Both the position numbers and the translations under genes were made by a program. The notes below the pieces were generated by a model. The model made no database searches. It saw only the letters and a program-made list of their open reading frames with translations, and was not told the origin of the DNA. A stretch of DNA of 22,931 nucleotides from ANME-2 cluster archaeon (GTDB lineage: Archaea > Halobacteriota > Methanosarcinia > Methanosarcinales > Methanocomedenaceae). The stretch is taken from the NCBI GenBank assembly GCA_023544605.1, contig JAMJFQ010000020.1, positions 1 through 22,931 on the forward strand, read 5' to 3'. Below are positions 1-7,710 of this stretch, in pieces. Each line of letters opens with the position of its first letter. Within the stretch, counting starts at the first letter, position 1.

Positions 1-178
1 TACCTACGGGGCAGCCGCCCTGGATCATGAAATTTGGAATGACCCTGTGGAATTTAAGCCCATTATAGAATCCTTCATTAATGAGTTTTACAAAATTCAC
101 AACCGTATTTGGTGCGTCCGCTTCAAACAGTTCCAGGATGATATTGCCTTTATTAGTTTCAATGATTGCCTTTTTCAT
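1..178 (-). CDS. Cyclophilin-type peptidyl-prolyl cis-trans isomerase, 5' part (runs off the left edge)
   Basis: Only the first 59 codons lie in the window; the rest lies to the left of base 1. The reading begins MKKAIIETNKGNIILELFEA and continues through NTVVNFVKLINEGFYNGLKFHRVIPNF to MIQGGCPVGT. This is the N-terminal half of the cyclophilin fold, and its FHRVIPNFMIQGG motif carries the conserved catalytic Arg of the family. There is no signal peptide, so it should be a cytoplasmic single-domain prolyl isomerase that assists protein folding. The ATG at 178-176 is preceded on the minus strand by a GAGGT motif at suitable spacing. It is divergently oriented from the macro-domain gene. Family assignment is secure; partner proteins cannot be inferred. 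Confidence 0.88.
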   Translation of the reverse strand, partial: MKKAIIETNKGNIILELFEADAPNTVVNFVKLINEGFYNGLKFHRVIPNFMIQGGCPVG

Positions 179-327
179 GGTAGCATACCTCAGTAAAGTG
201 TGTAAATAGTCATTGTTGGTTTAATAGTTTATGTTCAGGGAGATTAGATGTACAAATCTCATAATTACACAATGTACCCTTCAACGTTACAAAACATTAA
301 TGTGGCCAGATCCACAATCCTCTCTGT

Positions 328-921
328 ATGACAGAGACGCCCCTCATCTTTACTATTGGGAATACGATCATCAGCTTGATCATAGGGGATATAACAGACC
401 AGGATACCGATGCAGTGGTCAACGCTGCTAATAAAAGCTTGATGGGAGGTGGTGGCGTAGATGGTGCCATCCATGCAAAGGGTGGGCCCGGGATTCTTGA
501 AGAATGTAAGCAGATACGGCAAAACCAGTATCCAGATGGCCTTCCCACAGGTATGGCCGTCATCACTTCCGGAGGGAACTTGAAAGCCCACTATATAATA
601 CATACTGTAGGGCCGGTATGGAACGGCGGGAAGCATGGTGAGCCTCAACTGCTCAGGGATGCCTATACCAGTTCACTGGATTTAGCGGTAAAAAATGACC
701 TGAAAAGTATATCTTTCCCTTCGATCAGCACAGGGGCATACTGTTATCCTCTTAAAGAAGCTGTCAATATTGTGCTGTTCACATTAAAGGAGTATCTTGG
801 TACGGATTTACCTCTGGAAGAGGTGAGGTTGGTATTACATAAACCATCTGATTTTCAACTATACTGTCACGCTGCTACAGAGATTTTTGTCAATCCACTG
901 CGACAAGCTGGTGAGACCTAA
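328..921 (+). CDS. Macro-domain protein (O-acetyl-ADP-ribose deacetylase-like)
   Basis: This is a 197-residue protein with one macro domain covering most of its length. Signature segments are GDITDQDTDAVVNAAN (about residues 20-35), LMGGGGVDGAIH (about 38-49), IIHTVGPVW, and SFPSISTGAYCYPLKEA (about 129-145). The NAAN and GGGGVDGAIH segments form the ADP-ribose binding and catalytic loop of MacroD/YmdB-type hydrolases, which remove acetyl from O-acetyl-ADP-ribose or ADP-ribose from protein carboxylates. The C-terminal 25 residues go slightly beyond the usual domain end. No clear Shine-Dalgarno motif precedes the ATG, so translation may start on a short or leaderless transcript. It stands alone between divergent and convergent neighbours. 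The substrate in this organism is unknown. Confidence 0.87.
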   Translation: MTETPLIFTIGNTIISLIIGDITDQDTDAVVNAANKSLMGGGGVDGAIHAKGGPGILEECKQIRQNQYPDGLPTGMAVITSGGNLKAHYIIHTVGPVWNGGKHGEPQLLRDAYTSSLDLAVKNDLKSISFPSISTGAYCYPLKEAVNIVLFTLKEYLGTDLPLEEVRLVLHKPSDFQLYCHAATEIFVNPLRQAGET

Positions 922-959
922 CGTACTATAGAATATATCATTCATTAATTACTGCTGGT

Positions 960-1151
960 TCATTTTTTGATAAAAGAAAGAACGATAGCCATAATCAGGA
1001 ATACTGCCAAAAGTATAGTGAACAGTACCAAATATGGGGTGTGGACAAAGACTACAAATCCTAATATACCTGATGTCCCACTTGCAATCAGGAACACTAC
1101 CAGCACTGCAAAAGCTACACTATCTATTGATTTTACATTTATTTCACTCAT
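960..1151 (-). CDS. Small two-helix membrane protein, function unknown
   Basis: The gene encodes 63 residues starting MSEINVKSIDSVAF. Two hydrophobic stretches (about residues 11-34 and 38-60) are separated by a short turn containing His-Thr-Pro, and the protein ends in FIKK. This predicts a hairpin membrane protein with both ends on the same side. The reading frame can be extended to an ATG at 1166, but the GGAG motif lies only 9 bases before the ATG at 1151 and would overlap the upstream start, so I chose 1151. It converges with the macro-domain gene and leaves 38 bases between the two stops. I do not recognise a family. The clean frame, ribosome binding site and hydrophobicity pattern support a real gene. 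Confidence 0.6.
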   Translation of the reverse strand: MSEINVKSIDSVAFAVLVVFLIASGTSGILGFVVFVHTPYLVLFTILLAVFLIMAIVLSFIKK

Positions 1152-1248
1152 AACAATACACTCCATAACTTTGTTAGTAATTTATTTGGCATAAAGCATT
1201 TGGTCTGAATGCCATTTTTTTTCAATAAGAATTGTGCAAACCAAAAAC

Positions 1249-1256
1249 CTATATAC
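1249..1256 (+). promoter_or_regulatory. TATA box of the tRNA-Gly gene
   Basis: An archaeal BRE/TATA-like element, CAAAAACC followed by TATATACT, lies about 42 bases before the mature 5' end of the tRNA. At the usual 25-base distance, transcription would start near 1277 and leave a leader of roughly 16 bases for RNase P to remove. This is a positional inference from the consensus. Confidence 0.6.
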
Positions 1257-1293
1257 TATATTCTCGTATGGGAATTCCATCCTAATACACTGT

Positions 1294-1368
1294 GCGCCGA
1301 TAGTGTAGTGGTTATCACCGTGGCTTGCCAAGCCATGAACTCGGGTTCGAATCCCGATCGGCGCACCA
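1294..1368 (+). tRNA. tRNA-Gly (anticodon GCC), CCA encoded
   Basis: The cloverleaf folds cleanly. The acceptor stem pairs GCGCCGA (1294-1300) with TCGGCGC (1358-1364). The D arm lies around GTGTAGTGGTTATCAC. The anticodon stem pairs GTGGC with GCCAT around the loop TTGCCAA, giving anticodon GCC, and the T arm is TCGGG-TTCGAAT-CCCGA. The discriminator base is A at 1365, followed by CCA at 1366-1368, so the 3' end appears to be genome-encoded. There is no intron. It has its own TATA box upstream and an oligo-T stretch about 30 bases downstream. Confidence 0.96.
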
Positions 1369-1395
1369 TTCTCGTTTTCAGGCATCAGTTATCCG

Positions 1396-1407
1396 TTTTT
1401 CACTTTT
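1396..1407 (+). terminator. Oligo-T terminator after tRNA-Gly
   Basis: A TTTTT run (1396-1400) followed by CAC and TTTT (1404-1407) lies just downstream of the tRNA, matching the oligo-T termination of archaeal RNA polymerase. No hairpin is needed or visible. Confidence 0.5.
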
Positions 1408-1419
1408 CATAACGCAAAC

Positions 1420-1427
1420 CTTATAGA
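1420..1427 (+). promoter_or_regulatory. TATA box of the amidohydrolase gene
   Basis: CTTATAGA is preceded by the BRE-like CGCAAAC. It is centred about 30 bases before the ATG at 1454, so the transcript would be nearly leaderless. No Shine-Dalgarno motif is seen before that ATG, which agrees with leaderless translation. Inferred from spacing only. Confidence 0.5.
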
Positions 1428-1453
1428 ACATTGAAATAGTAACTATTGTTCGC

Positions 1454-2746
1454 ATGTCTCACATTCTTATTCAGAACGGCTACGTAATAACCATGGACGG
1501 TCCGCCCATAAGGAATGGTGTTGTCCTGATAGAGGACAGCAAGATCACGTACGTGGGAACAGAAGTGCAACAGGCACAGCACATCATCGATGCAAAGGGG
1601 TGTGTGGTTATGCCTGGTCTGGTAAATGTCCACAACCATGCTGCAATGACACTATTTAGGGGTTATTCAGATGACCTGCCGCTGAAAGAGTGGCTGGAAG
1701 AACACATCTGGCCCGCTGAGGCACAACTTAAGGACGAGGATGTATATCACGGCACCCTGCTTGCCTGTCTTGAGATGATACGCTCCGGGACCACAGCTTT
1801 TGCAGACATGTATTTTTTTATGGACCAGGCAGCCAGAGCAGTGGAAGAATCAGGCATGAGGGCATCCCTTTCGCACGGGATGATCGAATTATTTGATAAA
1901 GCAAAAGGAGATGCAGACCTCAAAGAAGGAATACGCTTTGCGAAAAAATGGAACAATGCAGCAGACGGCCGAATAACTACTATGTACGGCCCACATGCAC
2001 CAAATACCTGCAGCAAGGAGTTCCTTGCTAGGGTTACAACGCAGGCGAGGTCCGATAACATTGGCATGCACATTCACATCCTTGAGACAAAGGCAGAACT
2101 GCTTGAGATGAAAGAGAAATATTCAATGTGCAGTATACATTTACTCGATGAAATTGGATTCCTTGATCATAACGTACTGGCAGCCCATTGTGTATGGCTA
2201 TCTTCAGGTGACATTGATATTTTGGCCGAAAAAAGGGTGAATATAGTGCATTGCCCGGTAAGTAACATGAAACTGGCATCCGGCATTGCACCTGTACCCG
2301 AACTGTTAAACCGAGGTGCAAATGTTGCACTGGGTACGGATGGATGTGCATCCAACAACAGCCTGGACATGTTCGAAGAGATGAAAACTGCCGCCCTTTT
2401 GCATAAGGTCAATTCCATGGATCCTACGGCCCTGCCTGCCAACCAGATATTGAAGATGGCTACGGTAAATGGTGCAAAGGCCCTCAAGATCCCTGCCGGA
2501 CAGATAAAAGCGGGTGCGCTTGCCGACATAATCATAGTGGACATGCAAAGACCCCATCTACTGCCTAATCACGACCTGGAATCCCATCTTGTGTATGCTG
2601 CAAAGGGCTCGGATGTCAGGACGACCATCGTGAATGGAAGAGTGCTGATGGAAGACGGAGTGGTGGTGTCTCTGAACCAGGAAAAAGTAATGGAACAGGC
2701 TGCTGACAGCGCATTAAAACTTATCCAGAGGGTCAATGAACAATAG
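1454..2746 (+). CDS. SAH / 5'-methylthioadenosine / 5'-deoxyadenosine deaminase (amidohydrolase)
   Basis: This 430-residue amidohydrolase belongs to the MTA/SAH deaminase branch. Metal-binding residues are visible in order: VHNH (His60, His62), HIHILE (His208, Glu211), AAHCV (His245) and GTDG (Asp296). The HCPVSNMKLASG stretch before the Asp is typical of this subfamily. A short beta-sandwich made of both termini (ILIQNGYVITMDG and ADIIIVDMQRPH...VNGRVLMEDG) frames the TIM barrel. In methanogens such enzymes (DadD) deaminate 5'-deoxyadenosine, SAH or MTA to the inosine forms. Only 23 bases separate it from an adenosylhomocysteinase-family gene, which fits SAH conversion to S-inosylhomocysteine followed by hydrolysis. 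The preferred substrate cannot be read from sequence. Confidence 0.88.
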   Translation: MSHILIQNGYVITMDGPPIRNGVVLIEDSKITYVGTEVQQAQHIIDAKGCVVMPGLVNVHNHAAMTLFRGYSDDLPLKEWLEEHIWPAEAQLKDEDVYHGTLLACLEMIRSGTTAFADMYFFMDQAARAVEESGMRASLSHGMIELFDKAKGDADLKEGIRFAKKWNNAADGRITTMYGPHAPNTCSKEFLARVTTQARSDNIGMHIHILETKAELLEMKEKYSMCSIHLLDEIGFLDHNVLAAHCVWLSSGDIDILAEKRVNIVHCPVSNMKLASGIAPVPELLNRGANVALGTDGCASNNSLDMFEEMKTAALLHKVNSMDPTALPANQILKMATVNGAKALKIPAGQIKAGALADIIIVDMQRPHLLPNHDLESHLVYAAKGSDVRTTIVNGRVLMEDGVVVSLNQEKVMEQAADSALKLIQRVNEQ

Positions 2747-2769
2747 ATAGATCATTTAGGTGACTGACA

Positions 2770-4002
2770 ATGAAAACAGATATGATAGGATCAGGGAACA
2801 TGAAGATAGCATGGGCACGTAACCATATGCCTGTGCTGGCAAAGATACGGGAAGAATTCGAAAATGAACAGCCACTTGCCGGACATAGGGTTGGAATGGC
2901 ACTCCATGTTGAAGCAAAGACCGCGGTACTGGTTGAGACCCTGGCCGCTGGCGGAGCTGAAGTGTCAATTTGCGGATGTAATCCCTTAAGTACACAGGAT
3001 GATGTGGCAATAGCACTGGATACCAGGGAGAACATTTCGTGTTTTGCCAGATATGGGTGTTCTGATAAAGAATATTATGATGCCATTGATGCAGTACTTG
3101 ACAGTAATCCAGACATTACCATTGACGATGGCGGAGACCTGATATTCAAACTCCATACTGACCGTAAAGACCTTATTGCCGGTATTCTTGGTTCCTGCGA
3201 GGAGACTACAACAGGTGTACATCGACTCAAAGCCATGGAACAGGATGGGGCACTTAAGGTGCCGGTAGTTGCGGTGAACGATGCACTGACCAAGTACCTT
3301 TTTGATAACCGTTACGGTACCGGGCAATCCAGCTGGGATGGTATTATCCGCACTACCAACCTGCTTGTAGCAGGTAAGAATGTTGTGATAGCCGGTTACG
3401 GATGGTGCGGTCGCGGTGCTGCCATGCGTGGAAATGGGCTTGGTGCCAACATTATCGTGACTGAAGTGGATGCTATACGCGCTCTGGAAGCAAAGATGGA
3501 TGGTTACCGTGTCATGCCTATGATAGAGGCAGCAGTAATAGGGGATATTTTTGTCACTACTACAGGAAATATTGATATTTTAACTAAGGAACACTTCAAG
3601 GTCATGAAGGATGGTGCCATACTTGCAAACTCAGGACATTTCAATGTGGAAATAAATTTAGAACAGTTGGAAGAGATGGCCTTATCTGTAAAAACCGTAC
3701 GTAATAATATTAAGGAATATGACCTGGGCAGCCGGAGGATAAATGTACTGGCAGATGGGCGGCTGGTAAATCTCGCTGCTGCGGATGGGCATCCTGCTGA
3801 GGTCATGGATATGAGTTTTGCCAACCAGGCTTTATGTGTCAAGTTCATTGCAAAGAACAAACTTAAACCTGGAGTACATCCTGTTCCAGAGATAATCGAT
3901 ATAAAGATCGCAAACCTTAAACTTGAATCCCTTGGCATTAAAATCGATAAAATAAACCCCGACCAGTTCAAGTATATGGAAGCATGGGAAACAGGGACTT
4001 AG
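2770..4002 (+). CDS. Adenosylhomocysteinase family (S-adenosyl- or S-inosyl-homocysteine hydrolase)
   Basis: The 410-residue protein is co-linear with archaeal/bacterial SAH hydrolases. Key segments are ALHVEAKTAVLVETL (about 44-58), NPLSTQDDVAIAL (about 71-83), EETTTGVHRL (about 144-153), VNDALTKYLFDNRYGTGQS (about 169-187), and the NAD-binding Rossmann loop AGYGWCGRG (about 208-216). It keeps a tightly bound NAD and splits SAH or S-inosylhomocysteine into homocysteine plus a nucleoside. Some methanogen homologues act on the inosine form, and the deaminase gene immediately upstream supports that here by inference. AGGTGA at 2758-2763 sets the ATG at 2770. The protein is shorter than the ~430-residue animal enzyme, as is normal for archaea. 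Confidence 0.9.
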   Translation: MKTDMIGSGNMKIAWARNHMPVLAKIREEFENEQPLAGHRVGMALHVEAKTAVLVETLAAGGAEVSICGCNPLSTQDDVAIALDTRENISCFARYGCSDKEYYDAIDAVLDSNPDITIDDGGDLIFKLHTDRKDLIAGILGSCEETTTGVHRLKAMEQDGALKVPVVAVNDALTKYLFDNRYGTGQSSWDGIIRTTNLLVAGKNVVIAGYGWCGRGAAMRGNGLGANIIVTEVDAIRALEAKMDGYRVMPMIEAAVIGDIFVTTTGNIDILTKEHFKVMKDGAILANSGHFNVEINLEQLEEMALSVKTVRNNIKEYDLGSRRINVLADGRLVNLAAADGHPAEVMDMSFANQALCVKFIAKNKLKPGVHPVPEIIDIKIANLKLESLGIKIDKINPDQFKYMEAWETGT

Positions 4003-4094
4003 TAATATTTATCGAAATACACCCCATCGTATCTCGACAAAGAGGAATTGAAACACTTACCCTCAACTCGTTCACTGCATGTTAATTTAGAAAA

Positions 4095-4104
4095 CTTTAT
4101 ATGG
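4095..4104 (+). promoter_or_regulatory. mtrE: TATA box of the mtr operon
   Basis: AAAACTTTATATGG contains an archaeal TATA box (TTTATAT at 4096-4102) with an A-rich BRE before it. Transcription would start around 4125, leaving a leader of about 105 bases before mtrE. The predicted start coincides with the left arm of the dyad at 4125-4144. Confidence 0.55.
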
Positions 4105-4124
4105 GGTATCTGGTAATCCAGTAT

Positions 4125-4144
4125 AAACTAGTCCAGACTAGTTT
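4125..4144. promoter_or_regulatory. Perfect 9+9 bp dyad at the mtr transcription start region
   Basis: AAACTAGTC and GACTAGTTT are exact reverse complements separated by CA. The dyad lies about 25 bases after the mtr TATA box, so it overlaps the expected transcription start. A smaller dyad, CTGG-TAAT-CCAG (4110-4121), sits between the two. It could be a repressor operator or a hairpin at the 5' end of the mRNA. The sequence shows the symmetry but not which role applies. Confidence 0.5.
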
Positions 4145-4232
4145 TAGGACATATATGGTGATGTTATCAAGTAGTGCGTAATTTGATTTCATTATTAATA
4201 TTTATTTAAAGTATAGGAGGATGGATAGAACA

Positions 4233-5126
4233 ATGGTTGATCCAATAGTAATGGATATGGGCATTGTTGCACTAACCGGGGCACTGGCTACTATTGCCGG
4301 TGCGGCTGAAGACCTCGAGTCTGATGTCGGCTCCCAGAGTAATCCTAACTCGCAGGTGCAACTGGCCCCACAGATGAATTTTCCACACAGGATCTTTAAT
4401 AAGGCCATCTCTGGTGAACCACCAGCCTACGGGCTTTGGTGTGCATCCGGAGCAACAGTGGCAAGCGTTTTAATGGCAAAGGACATGTCAGTGTTTTTCG
4501 CCATCGCTATCGGCTCATTTGTAGCTGCAATAATTCTTGGAATATTCTCTGTCACCGCCCACATGGGGCGCTCAGCAAGTCAGAAACGATTTAAACAACC
4601 TGTCTACATGGACCTGGTTATCGGGCATGTACCAGTAATAATGGGACACGGATACATCGCCGTATTCTGTATAGTGACATTTTCATATATAATGGACCAC
4701 TTTATGGGGCATCCCTTCCCACTGCCGCTTTTGGCATTCCTGTGGGGAGTTACCGCTGGTGCTATTGGTTCATCTACAGGTGATGTACACTATGGTGCAG
4801 AACGTGAGTTCCAGAACCAGCCTTTCGGATGCGGATTAAATGCAGCATTCTCAGGAAATATCGTGAGAAAAGCTGAATCAGGTCTGCGAAACGGTATGGA
4901 CAATGTCTGGGCCTGTGCAAAATATGGCGGTCCTTTAACAGGATTGGCCCTTGGCTGGACAGTGTTCTTTGATAACTGGAGAACGACAGTGTTCGAAGGA
5001 TTGAACGCAATAATTGCCGGTCTGATAATCGTCCTGATCCTGATCCTTGCCAATAGGATGGTTGAGGTCAAAGCAAGGAAGGCATACGGACCATACAAAG
5101 ATGAGGATGGAGGCGTAGCGGCATGA
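4233..5126 (+). CDS. mtrE: Tetrahydromethanopterin S-methyltransferase subunit E
   Basis: MtrE is a polytopic membrane subunit of the Na+-pumping complex that moves the methyl group between tetrahydromethanopterin and coenzyme M. The protein of about 297 residues begins MVDPIVMDMGIVALTGALATIAGAAEDLESDVGSQ. The following NPNSQVQLAPQM and GSSTGDVHYGAEREFQ segments are hallmarks of the family. About six hydrophobic helices are visible. I chose the ATG at 4233 because the GGAGG motif (4216-4220) touches the upstream ATG at 4221 with no spacing, and family members begin close to this point. It is the first gene of the operon, and its stop overlaps the mtrD start (ATGA at 5123-5126). Confidence 0.95.
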   Translation: MVDPIVMDMGIVALTGALATIAGAAEDLESDVGSQSNPNSQVQLAPQMNFPHRIFNKAISGEPPAYGLWCASGATVASVLMAKDMSVFFAIAIGSFVAAIILGIFSVTAHMGRSASQKRFKQPVYMDLVIGHVPVIMGHGYIAVFCIVTFSYIMDHFMGHPFPLPLLAFLWGVTAGAIGSSTGDVHYGAEREFQNQPFGCGLNAAFSGNIVRKAESGLRNGMDNVWACAKYGGPLTGLALGWTVFFDNWRTTVFEGLNAIIAGLIIVLILILANRMVEVKARKAYGPYKDEDGGVAA

Positions 5127-5845
5127 TTGACCCAATAACAATCATACTTATTACCTTGGGAGGAGTTCTCATTGGTTTAGGTGTGCACTTTATACCTGTA
5201 GGCGGTGCTCCTGCAGCCATGGCGCAGGCAACCGGTGTAGGTACAGGTACGGTACAATTGGCTGCCGGTGCCGGTCTGACAGGACTTATTAGTGCTGGAT
5301 TCATGTATCACCACCTGGCTATTTCCGGTGCATTCACTAATTCGGATTTCATGATGGTGATGGCGTCAGGAGCTGTAGGCGCAATGATTATGATAACCGT
5401 GACCATGTTCATTGGTCAGTTAGTGTATGTCTATGGAGTAGGTGTACCACCAGTATCTGCAAAAGTTAAGACAGACCCGATCACTGGTGATGTGCAGGAT
5501 ATATATATATCAAAAGGTACGGAAGGACATGGAGTTCCTACAGTCAGTTTTGTGAGCGGGACTATCGGTGGTCTGCTTGGAGGTGTAGGTGGTTCAATGA
5601 TCTATGTCCAGTTAATGGAAATAGTTGGTGACCCATCAAATTCGGGTGCTGTAGCTCTTGCAGGCATATTTGCAACTGGTGTATTCTATGTGAACTCTGT
5701 GCTGGCCTCATATAATATCGGCGGTACTATTGAAGGATTCCATGATCCTAAGTTCAAGAGAGTACCAAAAGCAGTTGTTTCCTGCCTGATAGCTTCACTG
5801 TTGTGCGCTATTATCGCAGTACCGATCATGGGAGGTGTTGTATAA
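5123..5845 (+). CDS. mtrD: Tetrahydromethanopterin S-methyltransferase subunit D
   Basis: This 240-residue, strongly hydrophobic subunit has about six membrane segments. It opens MIDPITIILITLGGVLIGLGVHFIPVGGAPAAMAQATGVGTGTVQLAAGAGLTGL, a glycine-rich start characteristic of MtrD. A single large hydrophilic loop (VPPVSAKVKTDPITGDVQDIYISKGTEGHGVPTV, about residues 110-142) is followed by the conserved NSVLASYNIGGTIEGFHDPKF segment. Together with MtrE and MtrC it forms the membrane core thought to carry Na+. It overlaps mtrE by ATGA and mtrC by TAATG, indicating translational coupling. Confidence 0.95.
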   Translation: MIDPITIILITLGGVLIGLGVHFIPVGGAPAAMAQATGVGTGTVQLAAGAGLTGLISAGFMYHHLAISGAFTNSDFMMVMASGAVGAMIMITVTMFIGQLVYVYGVGVPPVSAKVKTDPITGDVQDIYISKGTEGHGVPTVSFVSGTIGGLLGGVGGSMIYVQLMEIVGDPSNSGAVALAGIFATGVFYVNSVLASYNIGGTIEGFHDPKFKRVPKAVVSCLIASLLCAIIAVPIMGGVV

Positions 5846-6675
5846 TGTCAACAGCAGCAGGAGGACCCGCAGGAGGGGGACTTAACCCGAATCAGGTCAT
5901 AATTCTCGGTGCAGTTGGCGGACTTGCCGGAATATACCTTACGATGCTTAACCAGGCTATGGATACTACCATATTTTCATTCCTGGGCGGCATCGGTGCA
6001 ATACTTGCAGCAGTCTGGGGTGCGGATGCGGTACGCCGTGTGTGCAGTTACGGTCTGGGTACCGGTGTTCCATCAATAGGTATGCTTGCTCTTGGAATGG
6101 GTATTGTGGCATCAATGTTTGGACTTATCTTGCCAAAAGTTGCAGGAATTCCAACCGTTGCAGGCCCGATCATAGCGTTCATTGTAGCAGCCATAATTGG
6201 ACTTATTATTGGTGTTATGTCTAACAAGATACTGATGATGAATATCCCGATAATGGAGAAATCAATGGTTGAGATTGCAGGGGCAGGGGCTCTTGTCATG
6301 ATCGGCTTGTCAGCAGCCATTGCAGGAAGTTTTGATATTGTTGACATAATGCCGGCAGTAGTTGAGACGGGGTTCATTGCACTGGTCTTTATTGGTGGTG
6401 CTATGACGATATTACATCCATTCAATGCATGCCTCGGTCCTGACGAGAAACAATACAGAACACTTAAAGTTGGAGTTGAAAAGGGAGCGCTTATCATGGC
6501 AATTGCCGGATTTGCTTCCCTGACCGTAATTGACGGTATATCCGCTACCCTGACCACAATAATAGCTTTGGTAATCTGGGTGGTATATTTCAAGAAGTTC
6601 ATGAAAGATACCCACCATGATGCATATCTGGTAACCGGTACGGGTTTACTGCCAACTGAGGAGGAATTAGAATGA
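5845..6675 (+). CDS. mtrC: Tetrahydromethanopterin S-methyltransferase subunit C
   Basis: This 276-residue membrane subunit starts MSTAAGGPAGGGLNPNQVIILGAVGGLAGIYL at the ATG overlapping the mtrD stop (TAATG, 5843-5847), with GGAGG about 10 bases upstream. A longer in-frame reading from 5803 is possible but would overlap mtrD by 43 bases without support. Seven or so hydrophobic segments are present. WGADAVRRVCSYGLGTGVPSIGMLALGMG (about 43-71) and FNACLGPDEKQYRTLKVGVEKG are conserved MtrC landmarks. The C-terminus overlaps mtrB by ATGA. Confidence 0.95.
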   Translation: MSTAAGGPAGGGLNPNQVIILGAVGGLAGIYLTMLNQAMDTTIFSFLGGIGAILAAVWGADAVRRVCSYGLGTGVPSIGMLALGMGIVASMFGLILPKVAGIPTVAGPIIAFIVAAIIGLIIGVMSNKILMMNIPIMEKSMVEIAGAGALVMIGLSAAIAGSFDIVDIMPAVVETGFIALVFIGGAMTILHPFNACLGPDEKQYRTLKVGVEKGALIMAIAGFASLTVIDGISATLTTIIALVIWVVYFKKFMKDTHHDAYLVTGTGLLPTEEELE

Positions 6676-6983
6676 GCCACGTAAGAGTTGCACCTGAATT
6701 CCACCTGATCCTGGAACCAATGTCAGGTATATTGGCAGAAGAAAGGGAAGATATACTGGAGTATTCACTTGACCATATATCGACAGTAGTGGACGAACTT
6801 GACCGGATCGCAGAGGATATGATGAACTCACTGGGTCCTGACAAACCTTTGCTGGCAACATTCCCTGGTCGAGAGAAAGCTGCAGTTACCGCAGGTATAT
6901 GGACGAACATATTCTACGGCTTCATCGGTGGTCTTATACTGATGACCCTGATTGCCGTATTAATGAAATTAGGAGGCTTGTAA
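6672..6983 (+). CDS. mtrB: Tetrahydromethanopterin S-methyltransferase subunit B
   Basis: MtrB is a small subunit of 103 residues with a hydrophilic N-terminal two-thirds and one C-terminal membrane helix (about residues 77-98, NIFYGFIGGLILMTLIAVLM). The start MSHVRVAPEFHLILEPMSGILAEEREDILEYSLD fits MtrB. Its catalytic role in the complex is not established in the family; it probably has a structural or accessory role. It is tightly packed, with an ATGA overlap with mtrC and a stop codon immediately adjacent to the mtrA start. Confidence 0.93.
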   Translation: MSHVRVAPEFHLILEPMSGILAEEREDILEYSLDHISTVVDELDRIAEDMMNSLGPDKPLLATFPGREKAAVTAGIWTNIFYGFIGGLILMTLIAVLMKLGGL

Positions 6984-7709
6984 ATGGCTGATAAGAAAGA
7001 ACCAGCAATAGGATGGCCTGTTAATAAAGGTGAGTATGAGGTTGGTGACCCTAAAAACCCGGTTGCAGTAGCCACATGCGGATCCCATCTGCCTGCTGGA
7101 CCACATATTGAAGCCGGTGCTGCAATTTCAGGTCCCTGTAAGACAGAGAATATAGGCATCGAAAAGCTTGTTGCCAATATCATCTCAAATCCTAATATCA
7201 GGTTCCTCTTGGTTACCGGTTCTGAGGTTAAGGGTCATCTCACAGGTGATGCCATTATGAAGTTCCATGCTAATGGCACTCAGGAGAATAGGATTGTTGG
7301 TGCAGTAGGTGCCATTCCCTATATCGAGAACCTGACTGAAGAGGTCATTGCACGTTTGCAGGAACAGGTCGAATGCATCAACATGCTGGATACAGAGGAC
7401 CAGGGCCAGATAACTGCCAAGATCAAAGAACTGTCAGATAGAGACCCCGGCGCTTTCGATGGCGAGCCAATGATAATTGAGATCGCTGAAGAAGGGGAAG
7501 GGGAAGAGGAATTCGAGGGTGTCAGACCAATGGCAGCAGAGGTCGCCCTTATCCAGTCCAGAATACGCTCTGTCGAAGCAATGACCACTGATATAGGTAA
7601 CCTGAACAAATTTGCATCAGGTGTCTATTCAGGGAAGATCGAAGGTGTTATGATGGGACTTACCCTGACACTTGGAATTCTTGGACTACTCATCATGGGA
7701 GGTATGTGA
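6984..7709 (+). CDS. mtrA: Tetrahydromethanopterin S-methyltransferase subunit A (corrinoid protein)
   Basis: MtrA carries the cobamide that takes the methyl group from MtrH. The 241-residue protein has a soluble corrinoid-binding domain with SHLPAGPHIEAGAAISGPCKTENIGIEK (about 34-61) and VTGSEVKGHLTGDA (about 77-90). His85 in this second motif matches the lower cobalt ligand known for the family. An acidic linker (EEGEGEEEFEG, about 170-180) precedes the C-terminal part, which ends in a membrane anchor (about 219-241, rich in Gly/Leu/Met). AGGAGG at 6971-6976 gives a strong ribosome binding site. Confidence 0.96.
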   Translation: MADKKEPAIGWPVNKGEYEVGDPKNPVAVATCGSHLPAGPHIEAGAAISGPCKTENIGIEKLVANIISNPNIRFLLVTGSEVKGHLTGDAIMKFHANGTQENRIVGAVGAIPYIENLTEEVIARLQEQVECINMLDTEDQGQITAKIKELSDRDPGAFDGEPMIIEIAEEGEGEEEFEGVRPMAAEVALIQSRIRSVEAMTTDIGNLNKFASGVYSGKIEGVMMGLTLTLGILGLLIMGGM

Positions 7710-7710
7710 A

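Noticed and set aside
265..648. Minus-strand open frame of 127 codons over the macro-domain gene
   Set aside because: It is antisense to a gene with clear macro-domain motifs. The translation is low-complexity with no motif of its own.
3504..3971. Minus-strand open frame of 155 codons inside the SAH hydrolase gene
   Set aside because: It is a shadow of a well-supported gene, with Ser/Ile-rich composition typical of antisense frames and no ribosome binding site.
4012..4037. Inverted repeat TCGA-A-ATAC/GTAT-C-TCGA after the SAH hydrolase gene as a terminator
   Set aside because: The loop is long, the stem has a mismatch, and no T-tract follows. It is too weak to call.
4040..4056. GAATTGAAAC-like sequence resembling the end of some archaeal CRISPR repeats
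   Set aside because: It occurs once, with no second copy at spacer distance and no cas genes in the window.
4221..4232. ATG at 4221 as the mtrE start
   Set aside because: It directly abuts the GGAGG motif, leaving no spacing. The ATG at 4233 also matches where family members begin.
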